Positions 7,229 to 13,532 of a DNA stretch of 17,136 nucleotides are shown here, in pieces. The number at the start of each line of letters is the position of its first letter. The stretch's first letter is position 1. The notes below the pieces were generated by a model. That model did no database searches. It was not told where the DNA came from and saw nothing but the letters and a program-made list of their open reading frames with translations. The stretch is from UBA3071 sp965369635 (GTDB taxonomy: Bacteria; Chloroflexota; Anaerolineae; UBA3071). The position numbers and the translations under genes were made by a program. The stretch covers positions 1-17,136 of the forward strand of contig CBDURC010000033.1 of NCBI GenBank assembly GCA_965369635.1. The letters run 5' to 3'.

Positions 7229-7246
7229 GACACGGGAGGACAAGCA

Positions 7247-8413
7247 TTGAAACTGCAGGAGTACCAATCGAAGCGTATCTTTGCTCAGTACGGCGTGCCC
7301 ATCCCCTCCGGCGACGTTGCCTCTACCCCTGCTGAGGCTCGTGCGATCGCCGAGCGGCTGGGGAAGCGAGTGGTGGTCAAATCCCAGGTGCTGGTAGGCG
7401 GCCGCGGCAAGGCCGGTGGCATCAAGCTTGCCGACACCCCCGCGGAGGCTGAGGCGCTGGCCCAACGCATCCTGGGCATGGAGATCAAGGGATTGCCCGT
7501 GCGCAAGGTGCTGGTGGACGAGGCGGCCAGCATCAGGGACGAGTTGTACCTCGGCCTGGTGATTGACCGTGCCCGGCGGCGGGTGGTGATGATGGGCTCC
7601 AGCGAGGGGGGCGTGGACATCGAAGAGGTCGCCGCCGCCACGCCAGAGAAGATCATCAAGGTCAGCGTTGATCCCTTCATTGGCCTGCGGGACTACCAGG
7701 CGCGGGAGCTGGCGCTGGGCATGGGACTGGAGCGGGAGTTGATCCGCCCCTTCGTCAGGATCGCCAAGAGTTTGTACAACTGTTTCATCAGCAGCGATGC
7801 CTCGCTGGCTGAGATCAACCCGCTGGTGGTCACAGCGGATGGCAGTGGCGGCTACGGCGATCCACCGTTGCTGGCGGTGGACGGCAAGATGGTGCTGGAT
7901 GACAACGGCCTCTTCCGTCACGTAGACTTGGCCGAGATGAGGGACGTGGACGAGGAGACGCCGGAGGAACGGGAGGCGCGGCAGCATGGCCTCAGCTACG
8001 TCAAGCTCGACGGCAGCATCGGCTGCATGGTCAACGGCGCTGGCCTGGCCATGGCCACCATGGATATCACCAAGCTGTTCGGCGGCGCGCCGGCCAACTT
8101 CCTGGATATCGGCGGCGGGGCCAAGGCAGACAGGGTGGCCGCAGCGTTGCGCATCATCCTTTCGGATCCCAGCGTCAAGGCGGTGCTGTTCAACATCTTT
8201 GGGGGCATCACCCGCTGCGACGAGGTGGCCAGAGGGATTCTGGCGGCGCTGGATCAGGTGCCGACCGACGTGCCCATGGTCGCCCGGCTGGTGGGCACAA
8301 ACGAAGAGGAGGGACGGCGCATCCTGGCCTCGGCGGAGATGACCACGGCCTCGACCCTGGCCGAAGCGGCGCAGAAGGCGGTTGCCGCGGCGCGAACCGT
8401 TTCGGCGGCCTAG
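7247..8413 (+). CDS. sucC: succinyl-CoA synthetase (ADP-forming) beta subunit
   Basis: 388 residues, the normal length. The enzyme interconverts succinyl-CoA and succinate with formation of ATP or GTP in the TCA cycle, as a complex with the alpha subunit encoded at 10614. The N-terminal ATP-grasp domain starts MKLQEYQSKRIFAQYGVPIP and carries GGRGKAGG (51-58) and the metal/nucleotide block AEINPL (188-193). The C-terminal CoA-ligase domain has GSIGCMVNGAGLAMATMD (256-273) and FNIFGGITRCDEVARGI (315-331). The start is TTG at 7247, supported by GGGAGGA at 7234-7240 with spacing 6. Unusually, sucD does not follow directly but lies 2.2 kb downstream behind a toxin-antitoxin-like cassette and a HIT gene. 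Confidence 0.95.
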   Translation: MKLQEYQSKRIFAQYGVPIPSGDVASTPAEARAIAERLGKRVVVKSQVLVGGRGKAGGIKLADTPAEAEALAQRILGMEIKGLPVRKVLVDEAASIRDELYLGLVIDRARRRVVMMGSSEGGVDIEEVAAATPEKIIKVSVDPFIGLRDYQARELALGMGLERELIRPFVRIAKSLYNCFISSDASLAEINPLVVTADGSGGYGDPPLLAVDGKMVLDDNGLFRHVDLAEMRDVDEETPEEREARQHGLSYVKLDGSIGCMVNGAGLAMATMDITKLFGGAPANFLDIGGGAKADRVAAALRIILSDPSVKAVLFNIFGGITRCDEVARGILAALDQVPTDVPMVARLVGTNEEEGRRILASAEMTTASTLAEAAQKAVAAARTVSAA

Positions 8414-8504
8414 CAGGCGACGAGCCAAAAGGCGGGCTGCAGGTTGGTCGTCCCCAGCCACATGTGCGAAACGTCTACACTATTGCTGTCCTCGCTTTGG
8501 CAGC

Positions 8505-8532
8505 TTGACAACGAAGCCAAAAGGTGTACAAT
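8505..8532 (+). promoter_or_regulatory. promoter of the Phd/PIN/MazF operon
   Basis: A perfect -35 box TTGACA (8505-8510) is followed after 16 bp by TACAAT (8527-8532). The -10 region overlaps the hexamer TGTACA (8525-8530), which is the core operator word described for YefM-type antitoxins. The predicted start lies within the palindromic region that follows, so binding there would block transcription. Confidence 0.7.
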
Positions 8533-8562
8533 GGTCACAGAGACAATATGTCATTGTGACCA
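8532..8562. promoter_or_regulatory. nested palindromic operator before the antitoxin
   Basis: A perfect 8-bp inverted repeat, TGGTCACA (8532-8539) and TGTGACCA (8555-8562), encloses a second palindrome, GACA-ATA-TGTC (8542-8552). It begins at the last base of the -10 box and ends 6 nt before the antitoxin ribosome binding site. Phd/YefM antitoxins typically bind such sites to repress their own operon, so this is the likely autoregulatory operator. It could also form an RNA hairpin in the leader. Confidence 0.6.
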
Positions 8563-8581
8563 CAACTGGGAGGAAGCGGTT

Positions 8582-9022
8582 ATGACGGTGTCAACGGTTA
8601 GCGTACGGGAGGCGAAGGCCAGGTTCTCAGAGCTCAGCAACCGTGTGGTCTGGGGAGGTGAGCGCTTCATCATAAAACGGCACGACAAGCCATTCGTGGC
8701 ACTGGTCAGTGTGGATGATCTGAAGCGGATTGAACGGCTTGAGGAGAGGATGGAGCAGGCGAAGGGAAGGCCTGTATTCATCCCGACGCCGCAGGAAGTG
8801 GTTGACATGGTAGATTACTTCCGTGAGCGGATGCGCGCTCTGGAGACTGAGCCACCTTCGCCAGATGGCGAGTTTGTCGGTGGGCTGACCTACCGAGAGT
8901 ACTTCGCCCTCACCGATGCAGAAGCGGAAGCCTTGTGGGACGAGCTGACTGCCGACGCTCCTCGCCTGGAGGACTTGCCGGAGATTGAGGTAAGGCCGGA
9001 TGCACGCCTGCCTGCTCGATAA
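8582..9022 (+). CDS. Phd/YefM-type antitoxin with long C-terminal extension
   Basis: 146 residues from ATG 8582, with GGGAGGAAG at 8568-8576 (spacing 5). The first ~55 residues match the Phd/YefM DNA-binding fold: VSVREAKARFSELSNRV (6-22), GERFIIKRHDKPFVALVSVDDLKRIERLEER (26-56). Family members bind operator DNA through this part and neutralise a toxin through the C-terminus. At 146 residues it is much longer than the usual 70-90. The extra part has a helical segment (QEVVDMVDYFRERMRAL, 71-87) and an acidic end (LTDAEAEALWDELTAD, 110-125), which could grip a partner. Its stop lies 23 nt inside the next gene, indicating co-translation. Confidence 0.8.
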   Translation: MTVSTVSVREAKARFSELSNRVVWGGERFIIKRHDKPFVALVSVDDLKRIERLEERMEQAKGRPVFIPTPQEVVDMVDYFRERMRALETEPPSPDGEFVGGLTYREYFALTDAEAEALWDELTADAPRLEDLPEIEVRPDARLPAR

Positions 9023-9695
9023 GAACGTCGCCCGAAAAGCGGTGGAAGGGCTGGCCCGCATCCGCCAAGGCCGGCCTCTGTTGCCGACTCACATCGTCTG
9101 CTTGATGTTCTTGCGGGGAGTCACCTGCCACGAGGTGACGGCCTACATCCTTCCCCAATCGTTTCACGTCTTGGAACGTCTGATCGAGCGGGCTGAAGTG
9201 CGTGAGTTCTTGCGGATGGTGGACGTTATCCAGGTGGGGCGCTACGTTCGACGCTGGGCGCGGCGCTTGCGAGAGCACGGTTTCACGCGGGAGGACGCCA
9301 TCGTACTGAGCCTGGGGGCATTTGGTACAGATGCCAAGGGGAGCATCCTGGGTGTGGACGTGGTGGTCACACTTGACTGCCCGCTTATCCACAACTACGA
9401 GATACACCACGAGACACTGGAGTGCAGGCTACTGGCAATGGCTCGACAGCTTCCCCCGCCTTTTCGACACGCGGGCATACCCAAACTGCAAGAACCGACA
9501 GAAGTGCTGACTGTGCTGAGAGGACAGCATCCAGCAGAGCGAAGACAGGCCCTGCATGAACTGAGAGCGGCCTATCTGACCATATCTGAGCAAGAGCGGG
9601 AGGCAGAAATTGCCCGCGCAGAGGAAGGGTTGCGTGGACAGATCAACCCTGATGAGGCTTTTCCCGATGAGGAAGAGTGGCCATGGTGGGAGTGA
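9000..9695 (+). CDS. PIN-like domain protein with acidic C-terminal tail
   Basis: 231 residues. The first ~150 show a PIN-like nuclease pattern. D7 sits in CLLDKNV, E45 in VTCHEV, D99 in GFTREDAIVLSLGAF (the usual D-A-x-x-x-x-x-A helix) and D126 in VVVTLDCPLIHNYE (the usual L-x-T-x-D strand). These are the four acidic positions that hold the metal ions in VapC-type RNases. It is longer than a normal VapC (~130-140), with an extra helical segment (~165-212). The tail is extremely acidic and Trp-rich, ending FPDEEEWPWWE. It overlaps the Phd gene by 23 nt and MazF by 13 nt. It could be the toxin for the Phd protein. Alternatively, through the acidic tail, it could be the antitoxin for MazF, whose usual MazE partners bind with acidic C-termini. 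The PIN assignment is from motifs only. Confidence 0.55.
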   Translation: MHACLLDKNVARKAVEGLARIRQGRPLLPTHIVCLMFLRGVTCHEVTAYILPQSFHVLERLIERAEVREFLRMVDVIQVGRYVRRWARRLREHGFTREDAIVLSLGAFGTDAKGSILGVDVVVTLDCPLIHNYEIHHETLECRLLAMARQLPPPFRHAGIPKLQEPTEVLTVLRGQHPAERRQALHELRAAYLTISEQEREAEIARAEEGLRGQINPDEAFPDEEEWPWWE

Positions 9696-10033
9696 AGCGG
9701 GGTGATATCTGGCTGGTGGATCTCAACCCTGTGCGCGGCAGCGAACAGCGCGGTGTCCGGCCCTGTCTGGTCATCAGCAACGACGTGATCAACGAGTGTG
9801 CTCCGACCGTCTGCGTTGCGCCGCTCACCAGCAGCCTAGCTGGTCGCAGGTTTCCCATCAACGTCGTCTTGGAGCGAGAGGATACCGGCTTGAAGGCCGA
9901 TTCTCTGCTCCTATGTGGACAGGTTCGGACCGTAGCGAAAGAGCGTCTTCTGAGAAAGCTGTCTGTTGTGAGAGTTGGAGGCATGTCGGACGTCGAAAGG
10001 GCTCTGAGCCTGTATTTGGGCCTGACTTCGTGA
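9683..10033 (+). CDS. mazF: MazF/PemK-type endoribonuclease toxin
   Basis: 116 residues from ATG 9683, which has GAGGAAG at 9669-9675 (spacing 7). A GTG at 9677 in frame is the alternative. The typical family signature is clear: VKRGDIWLVDLNPVRGSEQRGVRPCLVISND (4-34) and TVCVAPLTSS (42-51), then GQVRTVAKERL (79-89). R26 and T49 stand where the catalytic Arg and Thr of MazF lie. Members cleave mRNA at short sites and are held inactive by a MazE-type antitoxin. No MazE gene precedes it; the PIN-like gene with the acidic tail occupies that position and overlaps by 13 nt. Confidence 0.9.
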   Translation: MVGVKRGDIWLVDLNPVRGSEQRGVRPCLVISNDVINECAPTVCVAPLTSSLAGRRFPINVVLEREDTGLKADSLLLCGQVRTVAKERLLRKLSVVRVGGMSDVERALSLYLGLTS

Positions 10034-10141
10034 GTCCTGCAGGGAGAGCTTAAAGAAACCATTGGGCTCGCCGAAACCGGCGGCTGAGAGCTGCCTTGGT
10101 AAGCTTTTCAGGCATAGTACTTGGGGGACAGGAAGCGGGAG

Positions 10142-10555
10142 ATGGACTGCGTATTCTGTTCTATCATTGAGGGCAAGGCGCCGGCTGAAATCATCTACGA
10201 GGACGAGGCCACCGTGGCCTTCATGGATATCAACCCGGCCAATCCAGGCCACACGCTGGTCGTCCCCAGGCAGCACGTTCGGGACGTCTTCGATATTGAC
10301 GAGGAGACCGCCGCCGCGGTGATGCGGGCCGCGGTACGGGTGGCGCGGGCCATCAAGGCCGCCTTGCAGCCCGATGGCGTCAATCTCTTCCAGGCCAGTG
10401 GCCGAGCGGCCTTTCAGTCTGTCTTCCATTTCCACATCCACATTGTGCCCCGCTGGTGGGATGACAGGCTGAAGCTGCCCTGGCGGCCAACACCTGGCTA
10501 CCCATCGGCTATCCAGTCGGCAGCTTCACGCATCCGAGAGCATATCGGAGGGTAA
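10142..10555 (+). CDS. HIT family nucleotide hydrolase/transferase
   Basis: 137 residues, the usual length for HIT proteins of the Hint/YcfF type, which hydrolyse nucleoside phosphoramidates and related AMP or dinucleotide substrates. The N-terminus MDCVFCSII carries the common Cys pair, followed by NPGHTLVVPRQHVRDVFDI (34-52) and the histidine triad FHFHIHIVPR (95-104, H96, H98, H100). The ATG at 10142 has AGGAAG at 10130-10135 (spacing 6), so a TTG at 10121 is rejected. It lies 108 nt after mazF and 58 nt before sucD, and may be co-transcribed with sucD. Confidence 0.9.
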   Translation: MDCVFCSIIEGKAPAEIIYEDEATVAFMDINPANPGHTLVVPRQHVRDVFDIDEETAAAVMRAAVRVARAIKAALQPDGVNLFQASGRAAFQSVFHFHIHIVPRWWDDRLKLPWRPTPGYPSAIQSAASRIREHIGG

Positions 10556-10573
10556 GGTGTTGTCGAATCAAGA

Positions 10574-10606
10574 TTCCAATTTTCCCATACGGCAATTGGA
10601 AGGAGA
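10574..10606 (+). promoter_or_regulatory. sucD: hairpin abutting the sucD ribosome binding site
   Basis: A perfect 8-bp inverted repeat, TTCCAATT (10574-10581) and AATTGGAA (10594-10601), encloses a 12-nt loop. The last two bases of the 3' arm are the first two of the sucD Shine-Dalgarno sequence AAGGAGA (10600-10606). Folding could limit ribosome access, or it could mark a processing site between the HIT gene and sucD. Confidence 0.45.
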
Positions 10607-10613
10607 TATCTGA

Positions 10614-11480
10614 ATGAGCATTTTGGTCAACAAAGACACCCGCCTCGTCGTGCAGGGGATCACCGGGCGCGAGGGGCTGTTTCACACTGAGCAGATGATC
10701 GAATACGGCACCAACGTGGTGGCTGGTGTCACTCCCGGCAAGGGGGGCGAATGGGCGGCCGGCGCACCGGTCTTCGACACCGTTAAGGAAGCCGTGGAGG
10801 CACGCGGGGCCAACACCTCGGTCATCTTCGTGCCCGCCCGCTTTGCCCCCGACGCCATTCTGGAGGCGGCCGACGCGGGGATCCGGGTCATCGTCTGTAT
10901 CACCGAGGGCGTTCCCACACTGGACATGATCCGCGTGCGCGCCTACCTGGATCAGGTTGGAGCGCGGCTCATCGGACCCAACTGCCCAGGGCTCATCACG
11001 CCGGGCGAGGCGAAGGTGGGCATCATGCCAGGACACATCCATAGGCCTGGCGCTGTGGGCGTCGTGTCCCGCAGCGGCACTCTGACCTACGAGGTGGTCT
11101 ACGCACTCACACAGCGGGGCATCGGCCAGTCCACCGCAGTGGGCATCGGCGGCGACCAGATCATCGGCACCACTTTCATGGATGTGCTGAAGCTCTTTGA
11201 TGAGGACCCGCAGACAGAGCAGATCGTGCTTATCGGGGAAATCGGCGGCACGGACGAGGAGCGGGCAGCAGGGTACCTGGCGGAACGCATGGTCAAGCCG
11301 GTGACCGCGTTCATCGCTGGGCAAACCGCGCCGCCAGGCAAGCGCATGGGGCACGCCGGCGCCATCATCTCTGGCGGCACGGGCACAGCCGAGGATAAGA
11401 TCAGGGCATTGCAGGCGGCCAACGTTACAGTCGCCCGCCATCCGGAGGAGATTGCTGAGATTGTGGCGTCGCATATGTAG
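10614..11480 (+). CDS. sucD: succinyl-CoA synthetase (ADP-forming) alpha subunit
   Basis: 288 residues, the normal length. The N-terminal CoA-binding Rossmann domain begins MSILVNKDTRLVVQGITGREG and continues with VAGVTPGKGG (36-45). The ligase domain contains GPNCPGLITPGE (121-132), SRSGTLTYEV (152-161) and the phosphohistidine block GHAGAIISGGTGTAEDK (246-262). H247 corresponds to the active-site His that carries phosphate in the E. coli enzyme (H246). It pairs with the beta subunit at 7247. The start is ATG 10614 with AAGGAGA at spacing 7. With no strong promoter in the 58-nt spacer, it is probably read from upstream of the HIT gene or from the TA promoter. Confidence 0.95.
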   Translation: MSILVNKDTRLVVQGITGREGLFHTEQMIEYGTNVVAGVTPGKGGEWAAGAPVFDTVKEAVEARGANTSVIFVPARFAPDAILEAADAGIRVIVCITEGVPTLDMIRVRAYLDQVGARLIGPNCPGLITPGEAKVGIMPGHIHRPGAVGVVSRSGTLTYEVVYALTQRGIGQSTAVGIGGDQIIGTTFMDVLKLFDEDPQTEQIVLIGEIGGTDEERAAGYLAERMVKPVTAFIAGQTAPPGKRMGHAGAIISGGTGTAEDKIRALQAANVTVARHPEEIAEIVASHM

Positions 11481-11525
11481 TTGTACCAAGCGCGCCTCAA
11501 TTCTGCGCTGGTGGGCACTCCCTAC

Positions 11526-11589
11526 GTGAAACGCATAGCGTGAAGCGCATGTTTTGGAAGATGCTTGCGTTTTACGCATCCTGCTTCAC
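11526..11589 (+). repeat. GTGAARCGCAT direct and inverted repeat
   Basis: Two 11-bp direct copies (GTGAAACGCAT 11526-11536, GTGAAGCGCAT 11540-11550) are followed by inverted relatives: GCTTCAC at 11583-11589 pairs with GTGAAGC at 11540-11546, and ACGCAT (11574-11579) with ATGCG-type words. It sits in the sucD-cca spacer (11481-11673) and could fold as an imperfect hairpin ending the sucD transcript. Confidence 0.55.
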
Positions 11590-11673
11590 TTGCCCCTTTG
11601 CGCCAGGTTCTGAATTCGAGCTTCCGCCCGATGATGAGCATCCTTCGCCGCTGCCCGCTGAGGATTGAACCCT

Positions 11674-13347
11674 ATGCCATTGTCATTGCTCCAGATTGAC
11701 GTAGAGGTGGAACTGGCTCCGTCAGGCTCGTTGGTCGAGCAGATCTGCCGTTTTCTGCGAGAGCAGTCCGGCCCTGCCTGGGTGGTGGGTGGATACGTGC
11801 GCGACCGGCTTCTGGGCCGCGAAACACACGATCTGGATGTGGCTGTGCCCGCTGAGGCCATCCCGCTGGCCCGGGCCGTGGCCGATCATTTCGGCGGGGC
11901 ATTCTTCCCGCTGGACAGAGAACGAGATATGGGGCGCGCTGTGCTGCGCGAGGCGGGGCAGCCCTTCATCGTGGATATCTGCCGCTTGCGCGGTGGCGGC
12001 CTGGCGGCAGATCTGGCGCTGCGCGATTTCACCATCAACGCTATGGCCATGGATCTCAGCGCTGAGTCCACGATCCTGATCGACCACCACGGTGGTCGCC
12101 AAGACCTGGACGCTCGGCTGGTGCGAGCGGTGGGCAAGCGAGGCTTCCGGGACGATCCAGTGCGCATGCTGCGGGCCGTGCGGCTGGCGGCGGAACTGGG
12201 CTTCCAGTTGGAAGAGCAGACGGCGGTCTGGATTCGGCAGGGCGCGCCGCTGCTGGCGGAAAGCTCCATGGAACGTGTCCGCGATGAGATGGTGCGCATC
12301 ATGGCTGCGGAGAACGCCGCCGCTCATCTGCGTCAACTCGACAGGTTGGGCCTACTGACCATTGTCCTGCCGGAGGTCGTGGACCTGCAGGGCGTGGAGC
12401 AATCGCCGCCACATTGCCTCGACGTCTATGAGCATTCCTTAGAGACCGTTCAGCAGTTGGAATGGGTGTTGGGGGTCATCAAGGGGTGTGGGGCGGCCGA
12501 GGGAACTGAGGGGTCTGAAGGGGCCGGACACCGACCAGCGAATACTGGACGCAACAGCCAATGCCCAATACCCAGTACCCAACGTGTCGAAGAGGTGCTA
12601 AGAGCCAGCCTCTCCCCTTTCACTGCCGATGTGCAGACCCATCTGGCTCAATCCACTTCCGCCCAGCGCAGGCGGGGCATGATGCTCAAGTGGGCGGCGC
12701 TGTTGCACGACCTGGGTAAGCCGAAGGCTCGCAGCGTCGAGTCTAGCGGACGGGTGCGGTTCTTCGAGCACGAGGCCATCGGTGCGGAGTTGGCGGCGCG
12801 AGCGCTGCGAAGGCTGCGTTTCACCAATGCCGAGGTGCTCTGGGTGGAAACCATTGTGCGCCAGCACCTCCGCCCCGCGCTCCTGGCCCGCGAGCCATCC
12901 CTCAGCCGCAGGGCCATCTACCGCTTCTTCCGCGACGCGGGCGAGGCGGGAGTGGACACCGGCCTGCTCACACTGGCCGATCATCTGGCTACCTGGGGGC
13001 CGAAGCTCATCGCTGAGCGTTGGACGAGGCGGGTGGAGACGGTCGCTCTCTTGCTCGATGCTTACTTCACTCGACATAAGGCAACTGTCGCGCCTCAGCC
13101 GCTGTTGAGCGGGTGGGACTTGCAGGAGCAGTTCGGCCTGGCGCAGGGGCCACGCATTGGTGTGTTGCTGGAGGCACTGTGCGAAGCCCAGGCGGTCGGC
13201 CAGGTGCGCACCCGAGACGAAGCGGAAACGCTGATTCGTCGTTTGCTGGCAGAGGATGTCAGCATAGAAGCAGAAGGAGCGGGTCAGCCGATGCAGCCGA
13301 TTGAACCGAGTGGGGCGGCGGTGGGGAGACCGCCGCGAATGAAGTGA
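11674..13347 (+). CDS. cca: CCA tRNA nucleotidyltransferase family protein with HD domain
   Basis: 557 residues, longer than the usual ~400-490. The polymerase-beta-type head is clear: AWVVGGYVRDRLLG (35-48) and the metal-binding D53-x-D55 in THDLDVAVP. Then follow RDFTINAMAMDL (117-128) and DPVRMLRAVRLAAELGF (161-177) for nucleotide and tRNA recognition. An HD phosphohydrolase domain follows, with KWAALLHDLGKPKAR (339-353, H345-D346). It adds or repairs the tRNA 3' CCA end, or possibly only A or CC, which cannot be told here. A low-complexity insert at about 271-305 splits the region before the HD motif, and the C-terminal tail (~535-557) is Pro-rich repeat sequence. ATG 11674 has TGAGGA at spacing 9; TTG 11665 is too close to it. 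Confidence 0.85.
   Translation: MPLSLLQIDVEVELAPSGSLVEQICRFLREQSGPAWVVGGYVRDRLLGRETHDLDVAVPAEAIPLARAVADHFGGAFFPLDRERDMGRAVLREAGQPFIVDICRLRGGGLAADLALRDFTINAMAMDLSAESTILIDHHGGRQDLDARLVRAVGKRGFRDDPVRMLRAVRLAAELGFQLEEQTAVWIRQGAPLLAESSMERVRDEMVRIMAAENAAAHLRQLDRLGLLTIVLPEVVDLQGVEQSPPHCLDVYEHSLETVQQLEWVLGVIKGCGAAEGTEGSEGAGHRPANTGRNSQCPIPSTQRVEEVLRASLSPFTADVQTHLAQSTSAQRRRGMMLKWAALLHDLGKPKARSVESSGRVRFFEHEAIGAELAARALRRLRFTNAEVLWVETIVRQHLRPALLAREPSLSRRAIYRFFRDAGEAGVDTGLLTLADHLATWGPKLIAERWTRRVETVALLLDAYFTRHKATVAPQPLLSGWDLQEQFGLAQGPRIGVLLEALCEAQAVGQVRTRDEAETLIRRLLAEDVSIEAEGAGQPMQPIEPSGAAVGRPPRMK
12499..12584 (+). repeat. short-unit repeat insert inside cca
   Basis: Three 9-bp units of GAGGGRNCT type (12499-12525) are followed, after a short spacer, by four heptamers of CCCAATA type (12557-12584). 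TACTGG (12543-12548) is complementary to CCAGTA (12572-12577). In the protein this is the Gly/Ser/Pro-rich stretch near residues 276-304, absent from typical family members, so it looks like an in-frame repeat insertion. Confidence 0.6.
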
Positions 13348-13384
13348 TCCCGTTCGATGAGCAGGTGCTGAGATGTCTGAGCAG
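13288..13384 (+). repeat. direct repeat copy 1 (cca end to start of next gene)
   Basis: This 97-bp block is repeated exactly at 13436-13532, an offset of 148 bp. It covers the last 19 codons of cca, its stop, the 25-nt spacer and the first four codons (MSEQ) of the downstream gene. Similarity fades gradually upstream (13258-13287 against 13389-13418), showing an older or larger duplication unit. Confidence 0.95.
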
Positions 13385-13495
13385 AATGTCAGCGGAAAAG
13401 CGGTAGGGGCGGATCAGCCGATGAAGCCGATGAAGCCGATGCAGCCGATTGAACCGAGTGGGGCGGCGGTGGGGAGACCGCCGCGAATGAAGTGA
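13373..13495 (+). pseudogene. chimeric 40-residue ORF made by tandem duplication
   Basis: ATG 13373 opens a frame that starts like the downstream membrane protein (MSEQ) and ends with the same 18 residues as the cca protein (MQPIEPSGAAVGRPPRMK). The middle has three CCGATG(A/C)AG units, giving the peptide PMKPMKPM. It is exactly what a tandem duplication across the cca/membrane-gene junction would leave. It has the same upstream sequence as the real downstream start and so may be translated, but a function is unlikely. Confidence 0.6.
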
Positions 13496-13532
13496 TCCCG
13501 TTCGATGAGCAGGTGCTGAGATGTCTGAGCAG
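13436..13532 (+). repeat. direct repeat copy 2
   Basis: Exact second copy of the 97-bp block at 13288-13384. Just before it, extra CCGATGAAG units (13418-13435) form a short 9-bp tandem repeat, suggesting slippage as well as duplication. Confidence 0.95.

Noticed and set aside
7208..8461. 417-codon minus-strand frame opposite sucC
   Set aside because: Antisense to an unambiguous sucC; composition (runs of H, Q, R, G) is typical of a GC-rich shadow frame.
10066..10095. Short hairpin CGCCG-AAAC-CGGCG after mazF as a terminator
   Set aside because: Only 5 bp of stem and no T-run follow it; too weak to call.
10509..11579. 356-codon minus-strand frame opposite sucD
   Set aside because: Same reason: sucD motifs on the plus strand are clear, and the antisense frame has no recognisable domain.
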